This document shows positions 1-6,295 of a stretch of DNA of 6,295 bases, one piece after another; position 1 is the first letter of the stretch; every line of letters starts with the position of its first letter. The notes under the pieces are model-generated. The model had not been told where the DNA came from and ran no database searches. It saw only the letters and a list, made by a program, of their open reading frames with translations. Where the stretch lies: assembly GCA_007134625.1 (NCBI GenBank), contig SLKL01000300.1:1-6295 (forward strand). The letters are read 5' to 3'. Position numbers and translations under genes: made by a program. This DNA comes from Saprospiraceae bacterium. Its GTDB lineage: Bacteria; Bacteroidota; Bacteroidia; Chitinophagales; Saprospiraceae.

Positions 1-794
1 AAAACGGTACACTCCCTATGCCGGCTATCAATGTCAATGACTCGGTTACTAAATCTAAGTTTGACAATAAGTACGGTTGTAAAGAGTCAGCTGTTGATGC
101 CATCAGACGTGCAACTGATGTGATGATGGCAGGTAAGGTAGCAGTTGTTGCAGGTTATGGTGATGTGGGTAAAGGGTCAGCTGCTTCTTTAAGAGGTGCC
201 GGTTGCAGAGTGATTGTCACTGAAATTGATCCGATATGTGCACTTCAGGCAGCTATGGATGGATACGAGGTGTTGAAGATGACAAATGCCATTCCAAGAG
301 CAGATATCGTAATGACCGCAACAGGAAATAAGGACATTATCACTGAAGAGCATTTCAGACTAATGAACGATAAGACTATTCTTTGCAATATTGGTCACTT
401 CGACAACGAAATTGATATGGCCTGGTTAAATTCAAACTACGGTCACTCAAAGAAAACAATCAAACCTCAGGTAGATAAATACTCTATCGATGGAAATGAT
501 ATCATAGTACTTGCTGAAGGTCGTCTTGTAAATCTTGGTTGTGCAACAGGACACCCTTCATTTGTTATGTCTAATTCATTTACCAATCAGACTTTGGCGC
601 AGATTGAGCTTTGGAATCATGCGGAGAAGTACGATAAAAAAGTTTATGTACTTCCGAAGAAACTTGATGAGAAAGTCGCAAGACTTCATTTGGAAAAAAT
701 TGGTGTTGAGCTGGAAGAGTTAACGGACGATCAGGCAAAATATATAGGTGTAGCCAAAAATGGTCCGTTCAAGGCCGACACTTACAGGTATTAA
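1..794 (+). CDS. ahcY: S-adenosylhomocysteine hydrolase (adenosylhomocysteinase), C-terminal part, 5' end outside window
   Basis: This cytoplasmic enzyme splits S-adenosylhomocysteine into homocysteine and adenosine, removing the product inhibitor of methyltransferases and feeding the methionine cycle. The reading frame is open from base 3 and continues upstream: the codons before the ATG at 18 read NGTLP, which matches the conserved interior of the family, so that ATG is internal and not the start. Numbering from the Met at 18, the catalytic segment [10 protein letters not shown] is at 8-17, the NAD-binding Rossmann loop GYGDVGKG at 46-53, the conserved GHFDNEID at 126-133, the [16 protein letters not shown] block at about 166-181, and the C-terminal KADTYRY (a Lys and Tyr that reach into the partner subunit's NAD site in the family) at the very end. 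About 263 residues of a protein usually 430-475 long are visible. No frameshift or missing key residue is seen. It is followed by a strong hairpin terminator and is probably not cotranscribed with the next gene. Confidence 0.97.
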   Translation, partial: NGTLPMPAINVNDSVTKSKFDNKYGCKESAVDAIRRATDVMMAGKVAVVAGYGDVGKGSAASLRGAGCRVIVTEIDPICALQAAMDGYEVLKMTNAIPRADIVMTATGNKDIITEEHFRLMNDKTILCNIGHFDNEIDMAWLNSNYGHSKKTIKPQVDKYSIDGNDIIVLAEGRLVNLGCATGHPSFVMSNSFTNQTLAQIELWNHAEKYDKKVYVLPKKLDEKVARLHLEKIGVELEELTDDQAKYIGVAKNGPFKADTYRY

Positions 795-909
795 TGAGTC
801 CATTCTGAAAACCGCTTTTTATTATCACCAACTCGTTGGGGACTAATTTTATGACAAAAGAGTTTTTCACAACGGACTCAAGAATTTGGTTTTTGGTGAA
901 TCATTTTTA

Positions 910-949
910 AAAACGGGATTTCAATAGCTGATTATTGGAATCCCGTTTT
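910..949 (+). terminator. Long hairpin, probable terminator after ahcY
   Basis: Bases 910-927 and 932-949 form an uninterrupted 18-bp RNA stem (two G-U pairs) closed by a 4-base loop (CTGA). The stem starts with AAAACGGG and ends with CCCGTTTT, so the T-run is part of the stem and is followed by an AT-rich stretch. The A-run/T-run symmetry means it could work in either direction, but no convergent gene is seen here. It lies 115 bases after the ahcY stop and 47 bases before the next start, so it separates ahcY from the cytochrome operon. The structure is read directly from the sequence. The terminator function is inferred. Confidence 0.75.
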
Positions 950-996
950 CATAATATACTCCTTGAGTTTAGTGTTTAATTTTTTAAAGTTGCATT

Positions 997-1356
997 ATGT
1001 TGAGAGTCATTTCTTTATTGGTGTTAGTAGCAGTGTTTTTTATTCATGCTTGTGGACCTTCAGTAGAAAGAGAACCACCTGAAAGACCTGTTGAGGTACT
1101 GCCGTTGAGCGCAGGTAAGGCACTGTATGAACTTCACTGTGTGATTTGCCACGGTAATGATGGCAGGCTCGGACTAAATGATGCGGGTGACCTCAGTGTT
1201 TCTGAACTTAGTCTTGAAGAGCGAAAGGCAGTTATCAGAGATGGTGTAGGGGTAATGATTGCATACAGAAGGATTCTAAGCCCGGCTGAAATCGATGCGG
1301 TTGCTCGCTACACTATGGAATTGAAAGAGGAAGATACCGGTGAAACACTTGAGTGA
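997..1356 (+). CDS. Small monohaem c-type cytochrome, predicted lipoprotein
   Basis: A 119-residue exported electron-transfer protein. Residues 1-18 form a short hydrophobic signal ending in a lipobox-like IHAC, with Cys19 as the likely lipidated residue, so the mature protein should be membrane-anchored outside the cytoplasm. A charged, Pro-rich linker (about 21-36) leads into a class I cytochrome c fold. It has CVICHG at 48-53 (CxxCH haem attachment, with His52 as proximal ligand) and GVGVMIAY at 83-90, where Met87 matches the distal Met of the usual MPxF motif. The segment LSPAEIDAVARY at 94-105 is the typical C-terminal helix. The size is that of the single-domain cytochrome_CBB3/c6-like group. 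The redox partner cannot be told from sequence. The ATG at 997 is preceded by an AT-rich stretch without a clear Shine-Dalgarno. It is the first gene of a tight operon with anmK and an SDR gene. Confidence 0.88.
   Translation: MLRVISLLVLVAVFFIHACGPSVEREPPERPVEVLPLSAGKALYELHCVICHGNDGRLGLNDAGDLSVSELSLEERKAVIRDGVGVMIAYRRILSPAEIDAVARYTMELKEEDTGETLE
1324..1333 (+). promoter_or_regulatory. Shine-Dalgarno-like site supporting the GTG start of anmK
   Basis: A purine run containing AGAGGAAG lies inside the end of the cytochrome gene. Its AGAGG core ends 9 bases before the GTG at 1340, which is good spacing for that start. The alternative ATG at 1361 has no comparable site. Since the run also encodes Lys-Glu-Glu of the cytochrome, and many Bacteroidota genes do not depend on a Shine-Dalgarno, it is suggestive only. 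Confidence 0.4.
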
Positions 1357-2449
1357 TACTATGGTAGTTTTGGGTTTGATGTCGGGCAGTTCACTTGACG
1401 GTACGGATATTGGTATTTTTAAGTTTACAGAAAAAAGCGATAGTTCGGTACCCGATATCGAATGGTTAAAAACTCAGACCTATGCCTATCCCGATCATCT
1501 CAAAGAAAAACTGAAAAAGTCAGATCGCCTGCCTCTGCAATCTTATTTTGCATTGGAAGCAGAGCTGAGTAGGTATTACGGTCAGCTCGTTAGAGAAATA
1601 ATAAAAAATGGGCAGTCTGTCGATCTTGTTTCAGTTCATGGTCATACCGTTTTTCACCAACCGGACAAGGGTTTTTCCATCCAAATGGGACTTGGCGGAG
1701 TTATTGCCGAGAATGCTGGTTTACCGGTGGTGACTGACTTTAGAAATAATGCCATAGCGTTAGGTTGGCAAGGTGCTCCAATGGTACCCATTCTGGATAG
1801 GCTGTTTAAAAGCAAGGCTGACTTTTTCCTCAACCTTGGAGGCATTGCCAATCTTACCATTTTTGAGGATAATCATTCGCTATCGTTGGATGTTTGCGGC
1901 TGTAATCAGGTGCTCGATTATCTCGCAGCTCAGGCAGGGATTGAATACGATGAAAATGGGAAACTAGCCTCAGAAGGTAATATCAACAATGAGCTGCTTT
2001 CAGAACTCAATGAATTTGATTTTCTTCGACAAAAAGCACCAAAGTCACTTTCCAATCAGCAAGTGAAGTCCTTCTACTTGCCATTGCTTAGCAGCAGCCA
2101 ACTGTCTGTTGAGGATATAATGCGGACTATGGTTGAACATATCGTAGAAGCGATCGCCTTGGAATTGAAGTTCGTGAACGATGGCGAATCAAAGAAAATG
2201 ATGGTGTCCGGCGGTGGAGCGCATCACCTCACCTTAATGGACAGATTGAAAGTGGAATTAGCGGGTTTGAATATTGAGATGGTGGTCCCGGAGAAGAATT
2301 TTATAGATTTTAAAGAGAGCTTACTGATGGCTTATGCCGGTTGGTTGAGATGGAAGGGTTTGGGAAACTTTATTCCCGAAACAAGGGAAAACGTTCTTGA
2401 GGTTTCAGGAGGTGGAGTATATTTGCCGGCTAATTACAATCGAAAATGA
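1340..2449 (+). CDS. anmK: Anhydro-N-acetylmuramic acid kinase (AnmK)
   Basis: This cytoplasmic murein-recycling enzyme uses ATP to convert 1,6-anhydro-N-acetylmuramic acid to MurNAc-6-phosphate, normally passed on to the MurQ etherase (not in this window). The protein is 369 residues from the GTG start, the usual family length. Seen in order: the ATP-binding GLMSGSSLDGTD at 12-23, VSVHGHTVFHQP at 97-108, VTDFRNNAIALGWQGAPMVP at 131-150, LNLGGIANLT at 164-173, LDVCGCNQVLD at 183-193 with Asp184 aligning to the catalytic Asp, YDENGKLASEG at 203-213, and the second ATP-site block VSGGGAHH at 289-296. The start is uncertain. GTG 1340 overlaps the cytochrome gene by 17 bases and has a good Shine-Dalgarno. 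ATG 1361 lies 4 bases after the cytochrome stop and leaves only a short MVVL lead before the GLMSGSS motif. Either start keeps all domains. The overlap or close spacing suggests translational coupling to the cytochrome gene. The stop overlaps the next start. Confidence 0.95.
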   Translation: MKHLSDTMVVLGLMSGSSLDGTDIGIFKFTEKSDSSVPDIEWLKTQTYAYPDHLKEKLKKSDRLPLQSYFALEAELSRYYGQLVREIIKNGQSVDLVSVHGHTVFHQPDKGFSIQMGLGGVIAENAGLPVVTDFRNNAIALGWQGAPMVPILDRLFKSKADFFLNLGGIANLTIFEDNHSLSLDVCGCNQVLDYLAAQAGIEYDENGKLASEGNINNELLSELNEFDFLRQKAPKSLSNQQVKSFYLPLLSSSQLSVEDIMRTMVEHIVEAIALELKFVNDGESKKMMVSGGGAHHLTLMDRLKVELAGLNIEMVVPEKNFIDFKESLLMAYAGWLRWKGLGNFIPETRENVLEVSGGGVYLPANYNRK

Positions 2450-3501
2450 AATTTATGAATCTTTCTTTACCATTTGATAAAGATACACGCATTGCTGTCA
2501 CTGGAGGTACCGGATTTATTGGTTCTTATTTACTGCGGATTCTTTTAAGTCAGGGGTGTACCAATATCAAAGCAATCAAAAGAAAAAGTAGTTCATTTGA
2601 TTTACTGGGTGATGATGCACATAAAGTTCATTGGGTAGAAGGTGATTTACTCGATACCGAGGTAGTATGGGATTTTACCACAGATGTAGATATACTTTTT
2701 CACTGTGCTGCTACTGTATCGTTTAATCCATCTAAAAAGGAACAACTTTATCGAGTTAATGTCGGCGGCACAGCTGAACTTTGCAATGCTGCTCTTGAGA
2801 ATGGGGTAAAGAAATTAGTTCACTGCAGCTCCATATCTGCACTGGGAAAAGAATTAAAAGGTAAGCCAATAACCGAGAAAACTGAATGGAAAGAATTTCC
2901 CGGAATCTCTGATTATGCATTGTCTAAACATCATAGTGAATTGGAGGTTTGGCGCGCATCTGCGGAGGGTTTAAATGTTACTATTGTCAACCCTTCTCTT
3001 GTTATGGGGGGAGGTTTTTGGAACAGTGGTACAGCTGCTTTGTTTACGCAAATAAATAGAAAGCTACCCTTCTATCCGTCAGGAATAATTGGGTTTGTTG
3101 ATGTGAGAGATGTTGCAGAAATGCTGATATTATGTGCTGACCATCAATTCAATGAAAAACGTTTTATTTCAAGTGCATCCAATTTCTCATATCGGGAAAT
3201 GTTAAAGCTAATTGCAAGTCACCTTGAAAAACCTGCCCCGTTCCATCGTATCAATAAGTTAATGATTACCACACTACCTCCGATTTTAAAATTTCTACGG
3301 TCTCTTGGGGCTAAGGTTCCACCACTTAGTAAGCCAATGCTCATTGCATCTGCACAAGAAACTCTATATGACGCCTCCGCATTTATAAAAGCAACAGGTT
3401 TTAGCTACCGACCAATTGAAGAAACTGTAAGAGATACAGCTATCCAATTTCAGAAATCCCAGGAATCTAATACCAGGTTTGGTATCCTTCCCATTAATTA
3501 G
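2446..3501 (+). CDS. NAD(P)-dependent epimerase/dehydratase-like protein (extended SDR family)
   Basis: A 351-residue extended short-chain dehydrogenase/reductase, probably cytoplasmic. The Rossmann glycine motif TGGTGFIG is at 19-26. VEGDLLD at 64-70 is the conserved Asp-containing segment after strand 3, and HCAATVSF at 86-93 matches the NAD-site alanine motif. The catalytic set is Ser128/Ser129 in HCSSIS, Tyr157 and Lys161 (YALSK). VNPSLVMGGG at 181-190 and GFVDVRDVAEM at 216-226 are the usual C-terminal landmarks. The pattern is closest to the dihydroflavonol-4-reductase / 3-beta-hydroxysteroid dehydrogenase-like branch, but the substrate cannot be assigned. The length is normal and no defect is seen. 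The start codon overlaps the anmK stop as ATGA, a classic coupling arrangement. An in-frame ATG at 2455 is a less likely alternative. Being last in the cytochrome-anmK operon does not by itself tie it to cell-wall recycling. Confidence 0.92.
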   Translation: MKFMNLSLPFDKDTRIAVTGGTGFIGSYLLRILLSQGCTNIKAIKRKSSSFDLLGDDAHKVHWVEGDLLDTEVVWDFTTDVDILFHCAATVSFNPSKKEQLYRVNVGGTAELCNAALENGVKKLVHCSSISALGKELKGKPITEKTEWKEFPGISDYALSKHHSELEVWRASAEGLNVTIVNPSLVMGGGFWNSGTAALFTQINRKLPFYPSGIIGFVDVRDVAEMLILCADHQFNEKRFISSASNFSYREMLKLIASHLEKPAPFHRINKLMITTLPPILKFLRSLGAKVPPLSKPMLIASAQETLYDASAFIKATGFSYRPIEETVRDTAIQFQKSQESNTRFGILPIN

Positions 3502-3614
3502 ACTTTTTTCTATTTAAAAGAGATTGTATTAGAGGAGATAACAAATGGAGGCAATCCAAATGTTAATTATACCTCTTTTTTATCTCAAGTTATCTTGTTT
3601 TTTTGGCTAAAAGC

Positions 3615-3642
3615 CTCTAATTTACAGCCTGTAAATTCAGAG
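3615..3642. promoter_or_regulatory. Palindrome/hairpin upstream of the EF-G paralogue (operator or leader structure)
   Basis: Bases 3619-3637 are a perfect palindrome with two 9-base arms (AATTTACAG and CTGTAAATT) around a single central C. Flanking CTCT (3615-3618) and AGAG (3639-3642) extend it to a 12-bp stem with one bulged C when folded as RNA. It is centred 61 bases before the ATG of the EF-G-like gene and 127 bases after the stop of the SDR gene. The near-zero spacer fits a dimeric repressor or activator site. As RNA it could instead be a terminator for the upstream operon, since a T-rich but interrupted stretch follows (3645-3659). The symmetry is seen directly. The role is undecided. 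Confidence 0.5.
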
Positions 3643-3688
3643 AGTTGAATTTTATTTTCTCCGTATCATTCAAAAAAAACATTAAAAT

Positions 3689-5812
3689 ATGACCTACCAA
3701 GCCAAAAACATTAGAAATGTGGTCCTTCTTGGACACTCGGGTTGTGGAAAAACCTCTTTAGCTGAAACCATGCTTTTTGAATCGGGTGCTATTCCAAGAA
3801 GAGGAAGTATTGAGGATGGAAATACAGTATCAGATTATACCAATATTGAAAAAACGAGGGGGAATTCTATTTTCACTTCACTAATGACTGTCAAGTGGAA
3901 AGATTCAAAAATCAATATTCTTGATACACCTGGTCTGGATGATTTTGTGGGTGAGGTCATGTCTGCACTTAAAGTTACCGACACAGCTTTGGTAACCGTA
4001 AATGCCGCCAATGGCGTGGAAGTTGGGACAGAATTGGTCTGGGAGACCATCAGGGACTATGGCACTCCAACTATGTTTGTAATAAATCAATTGGATCACG
4101 ATAAATCCAATTATGAGGAGACTTTGGAGCAAATGAAAGATAGATTTGGTCATAACGTTTTGCCAATTCAGTACCCTTTAAATCAGGGCAATGATTTTAA
4201 CACCATAGTAGATGCACTCAGGATGACCATGTATGTATTTGGTCCGGATGGAGGCAAACCGGAAAAGGTCGCTATTCCCGATAGTGAGATAGGCCGTGCT
4301 CAGGAAATGCACAATGCACTCGTAGAGGCTGCAGCAGAGAATGACGAGGGCCTGATGGAGAAATTTTTTGAAGAGGGCTCGCTGACAGAGGAAGAATTGA
4401 CCAAAGGATTAAAAATCGCAATGTCCAAACAGGAAATCTTTCCCGTTTTTTGCTGTTCAGCTACCAGAAATATGGGTAGCGGCAGAATAATGGGTTTTAT
4501 CAATGATATAGCACCTTCACCCGCTGAAAGAACCAATAATGTATTGACCGAGTCCCGGGTTTTAGAACCTGACCCCAATGGACCTACCGTAGTTTTTATT
4601 TATAAGACGATATCCGAGCCTAGGATTGGTAATGTTTCTTATTTCAAAGTGTTCAGCGGAACACTTAAAACCGGGGATGAACTGGAAAATAAAAACCTGA
4701 GATCCAATGAACGTATCAATCAGATATTTGAGGCCACAGGTAAAGAAAGAACTCTTGTTAGCGAATTGAGCGCAGGAGATATTGGCGTTACGGTTAAATT
4801 GAAAAATTCTCATACAAGCAATACTCTTGCCGATAAATCCTCCGATCTACAGGTGAGACATATTCGTTTCCCTTCGCCCAAAATCAGGATGGCTGTGGTG
4901 CCTCCATCCAAATCAGAAATGGAAAAGATGGCAAAAGCACTCCATACCCTTCAGGAAGAGGATCCGACTATAATAGTGGAGAACTCGCAGGAGTTGAAGC
5001 AGATGATTCTTCACGGGCAGGGACAATTACATCTGGATATCATAAAGTACCGCATAGAAAAAGTGTATCAATTAGATATGCAGTTTGAAAAACCAAGAAT
5101 TTCTTACCGTGAGACAATTAGAGGAAGTGTTGACGCCAGTCACCGACACAAAAAGCAAAGCGGAGGTTCGGGGCAGTTTGGTGAGGTGCATTTGCGAATT
5201 GAGCCCTGGAATGAGGGTATGCCTGATCCCGCTGGGCTTACAGTCAGAAATCAGGAGCTGATTGATTTGCCCTGGGGTGGCAAATTGGCTTATTATTGGT
5301 GCATAGTAGGTGGTAGTATAGACTCCAGATTTATGGGGGCAATTAAAAAAGGCCTTATGCAAAAAATGGAAAATGGCCCGTTGACCGGTTCACCTTGTAT
5401 TGATATCAGAGTTTCGGTTTTTGATGGTAAAATGCACCCCGTTGACTCCAATGATTCTGCTTTTCAAATGGCAGCTTCAGTAGCTTTTAAGCAGGGTTTT
5501 GAAAAAGCTAATCCACTCTTACAGGAACCGGTTTACGATGTAGAAATCATGTGCTCAAGTGATGTCATGGGAGATGTGATGGGCGACCTTCAGGGAAGAA
5601 GAGCGATGATTATGGGTATGGATGCCGATGGGCATTATCAGGTGATAAAAGCCAAAGTGCCCCTCGCTGAATTGCATCAGTACTCATCAAGCCTTAGATC
5701 AATTACTCAGGGTAAAGCTAAATTTAAGCAGGAGTTTGCAGAATATGCTGAAGTGCAGGCTGAGGTGCAAAAAAGGTTGATTGAAGAGAATCGACAGAAT
5801 GAGGCGGATTGA
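3689..5812 (+). CDS. fusA2: Elongation factor G-like translational GTPase (EF-G paralogue, EF-G2 type)
   Basis: A 707-residue protein with the full EF-G layout: G domain with G' insert (about 1-280), domain II (about 290-390), III (395-470), IV (475-600) and V (605-690). The P-loop is GHSGCGKTS at 15-23. The other GTPase motifs differ from canonical EF-G. Switch I reads TRGNSI (56-61), with Ser60 where the Mg-binding Thr of ERGITI sits. G3 reads DTPGLDDF (79-86), with Leu83 in place of the catalytic His. G4 reads NQLD (133-136) instead of NKxD. G5 is CSATRNMG (256-263). Domain IV keeps QSGGSGQFG (490-498) and His583 in the tip loop HPVDS, equivalent to the translocation-critical E. coli His583. 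Domain V has GDVMGDLQGRR (628-638). The family normally catalyses tRNA-mRNA translocation on the ribosome. This looks like a paralogue rather than the housekeeping fusA, which usually sits with rpsL/rpsG and tuf. A-rich bases precede the ATG, without a Shine-Dalgarno. It appears monocistronic. Automatic annotation may call it simply elongation factor G. Confidence 0.93.
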   Translation: MTYQAKNIRNVVLLGHSGCGKTSLAETMLFESGAIPRRGSIEDGNTVSDYTNIEKTRGNSIFTSLMTVKWKDSKINILDTPGLDDFVGEVMSALKVTDTALVTVNAANGVEVGTELVWETIRDYGTPTMFVINQLDHDKSNYEETLEQMKDRFGHNVLPIQYPLNQGNDFNTIVDALRMTMYVFGPDGGKPEKVAIPDSEIGRAQEMHNALVEAAAENDEGLMEKFFEEGSLTEEELTKGLKIAMSKQEIFPVFCCSATRNMGSGRIMGFINDIAPSPAERTNNVLTESRVLEPDPNGPTVVFIYKTISEPRIGNVSYFKVFSGTLKTGDELENKNLRSNERINQIFEATGKERTLVSELSAGDIGVTVKLKNSHTSNTLADKSSDLQVRHIRFPSPKIRMAVVPPSKSEMEKMAKALHTLQEEDPTIIVENSQELKQMILHGQGQLHLDIIKYRIEKVYQLDMQFEKPRISYRETIRGSVDASHRHKKQSGGSGQFGEVHLRIEPWNEGMPDPAGLTVRNQELIDLPWGGKLAYYWCIVGGSIDSRFMGAIKKGLMQKMENGPLTGSPCIDIRVSVFDGKMHPVDSNDSAFQMAASVAFKQGFEKANPLLQEPVYDVEIMCSSDVMGDVMGDLQGRRAMIMGMDADGHYQVIKAKVPLAELHQYSSSLRSITQGKAKFKQEFAEYAEVQAEVQKRLIEENRQNEAD

Positions 5813-5923
5813 ATTTTTGTTGAGAGTTTACAGCTGAGCAAGGGCTTTTTGGAGCGGACTTAAAGATGAAATCACACAAGGCTGCTGTATCCATGAGCTA
5901 TTAGCCACTGACTAAAGACAAGC

Positions 5924-5950
5924 AGTTTGTCAAGCAATCCATGACAAATT
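5924..5950. repeat. Inverted repeat upstream of the purQ promoter
   Basis: TTTGTCA (5926-5932) and TGACAAA (5942-5948) are perfect inverted arms around a 9-base spacer. They extend to a 9-bp RNA stem (5924-5932 with 5942-5950, one G-U pair). No T-run follows, so it is not a standard terminator for the EF-G-like gene. It ends 26 bases before the proposed -7 element of purQ, where a regulator could bind. No family is assigned. Confidence 0.4.
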
Positions 5951-5975
5951 AAAGCCGCAAATCCCACTATTTCAC

Positions 5976-5983
5976 TATATTTG
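5976..5983 (+). promoter_or_regulatory. Bacteroidota-type -7 promoter element for purQ
   Basis: TATATTTG matches the Bacteroidota sigma-A -7 consensus TAnnTTTG exactly. It is followed by C and lies 22 bases before the purQ ATG, which would give a short leader starting near 5990. The matching upstream -33 TTTG element is poor: only TTAAAG near 5949-5954 is at about the right distance. The motif match is direct. Promoter activity is inferred. Confidence 0.6.
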
Positions 5984-6005
5984 CATCTCGCTAAAAAAAT
6001 GCAAT

Positions 6006-6295
6006 ATGAAAATAGGTGTAGTAGTTTTCCCCGGCTCCAATTGCGATGATGATATGATGCATGTCATGGGTGATGTACTCGGATATGAGACGGTCAAAAT
6101 ATGGCATAAACAAAGTGATCTCGCTGGTCTTAGCACGAATGATTGCATCATACTTCCCGGTGGTTTTTCTTATGGAGATTACCTGAGATCGGGCGCTATT
6201 GCGCGTTTTTCTCCTGTTATGAAAGAGGTAGTTAAACACGCCAATGCGGGTGGATATGTTTACGGCATCTGCAATGGTTTTCAGATTTTATGCGA
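6006..6295 (+). CDS. purQ: Phosphoribosylformylglycinamidine synthase glutaminase subunit PurQ, N-terminal part, 3' end outside window
   Basis: PurQ is the class I glutamine amidotransferase subunit that releases ammonia from glutamine for the PurL subunit, making FGAM in step 4 of purine synthesis in the cytoplasm. The ATG at 6006 opens a frame that runs off the window end after 96 codons plus two bases. Seen: [16 protein letters not shown] at 1-16 (the conserved FPGSNCD start), [17 protein letters not shown] at 50-66, and the nucleophile elbow [10 protein letters not shown] at 86-95 with catalytic Cys89. The His-Glu part of the triad would lie downstream. The full protein is usually about 220-230 residues. 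The start is supported by the family N-terminus and by the -7 element 22 bases before it. A stand-alone PurQ implies the split PurS/PurQ/PurL form of the enzyme rather than the single large PurL. It may start a purine operon beyond the window. Confidence 0.95.
   Translation, partial: MKIGVVVFPGSNCDDDMMHVMGDVLGYETVKIWHKQSDLAGLSTNDCIILPGGFSYGDYLRSGAIARFSPVMKEVVKHANAGGYVYGICNGFQILC

Noticed and set aside
851..910. A 19-codon ATG frame in the ahcY-cytochrome spacer, with GGGGAC about 8 bases upstream
   Set aside because: Very short, no recognisable peptide, and it ends at the base of the terminator stem. Most likely chance.
977..984. TAATTTTT before the cytochrome gene as a TAnnTTTG -7 element
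   Set aside because: The final G is missing, and the nearest TTG (963-965) is far too close to be a -33 element. The region is simply T-rich.
3531..3586. AGAGGAGATAA with downstream CCTCT and TTATCTC as a leader hairpin
   Set aside because: Short arms, a large loop and two incompatible pairings in T-rich sequence. Not distinguishable from chance.
3835..5362. Several minus-strand open frames of 71-96 codons within the EF-G-like gene
   Set aside because: All are antisense shadows of a well-conserved coding frame and have no recognisable product.
5837..5850. AGC-AAGG-GCT followed by five T, as a terminator for the EF-G-like gene
   Set aside because: The stem is only 3-4 bp, too weak to call.
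5852..5865. Resemblance of the CGGACT-containing stretch here to the one near 873-884, suggesting a shared intergenic repeat
   Set aside because: Only six contiguous bases match, and the surrounding sequence does not align.
5991..6239. Minus-strand open frame over the purQ start
   Set aside because: It is antisense to a clearly recognised PurQ N-terminus and shows no recognisable domain.

Overview
The window looks like ordinary chromosomal sequence from a member of the Bacteroidota, possibly a Cytophagales-type lineage. The evidence is the protein sequences (SAH hydrolase, AnmK and the EF-G paralogue all read as Bacteroidota-like), A-rich start regions mostly lacking a Shine-Dalgarno, and a TAnnTTTG-type -7 element just before the last gene. 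The phylum is an inference from recognition, not from a search. All complete genes are on the + strand. I see no mobile element, CRISPR array, tRNA or rRNA.

Layout. (1) 1-794: C-terminal part of S-adenosylhomocysteine hydrolase (ahcY), followed at 910-949 by a long hairpin that probably ends its transcript. (2) 997-3501: a tight three-gene operon. It encodes a small haem-c lipoprotein, anhydro-N-acetylmuramic acid kinase (anmK, overlapping the first gene by 17 nt if the GTG start is right) and an extended-SDR NAD(P)-dependent epimerase/reductase-like protein (ATGA overlap with anmK). (3) 3502-3688: an AT-rich spacer with a conspicuous 19-nt palindrome inside a larger hairpin. (4) 3689-5812: an EF-G paralogue whose GTPase motifs depart from the canonical ones while its domain IV tip is preserved. 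(5) 5813-6005: a spacer with an inverted repeat and a good Bacteroidota-type -7 element. (6) 6006-6295: start of purQ, cut by the window edge.

The genes cover methyl-cycle maintenance (ahcY), cell-wall recycling (anmK), purine synthesis (purQ), translation (EF-G paralogue) and redox chemistry (cytochrome, SDR). They do not form one obvious pathway. The most interesting item is the EF-G paralogue, because its substitutions fall on residues used for GTP binding and hydrolysis. I found no convincing novel multigene system here.
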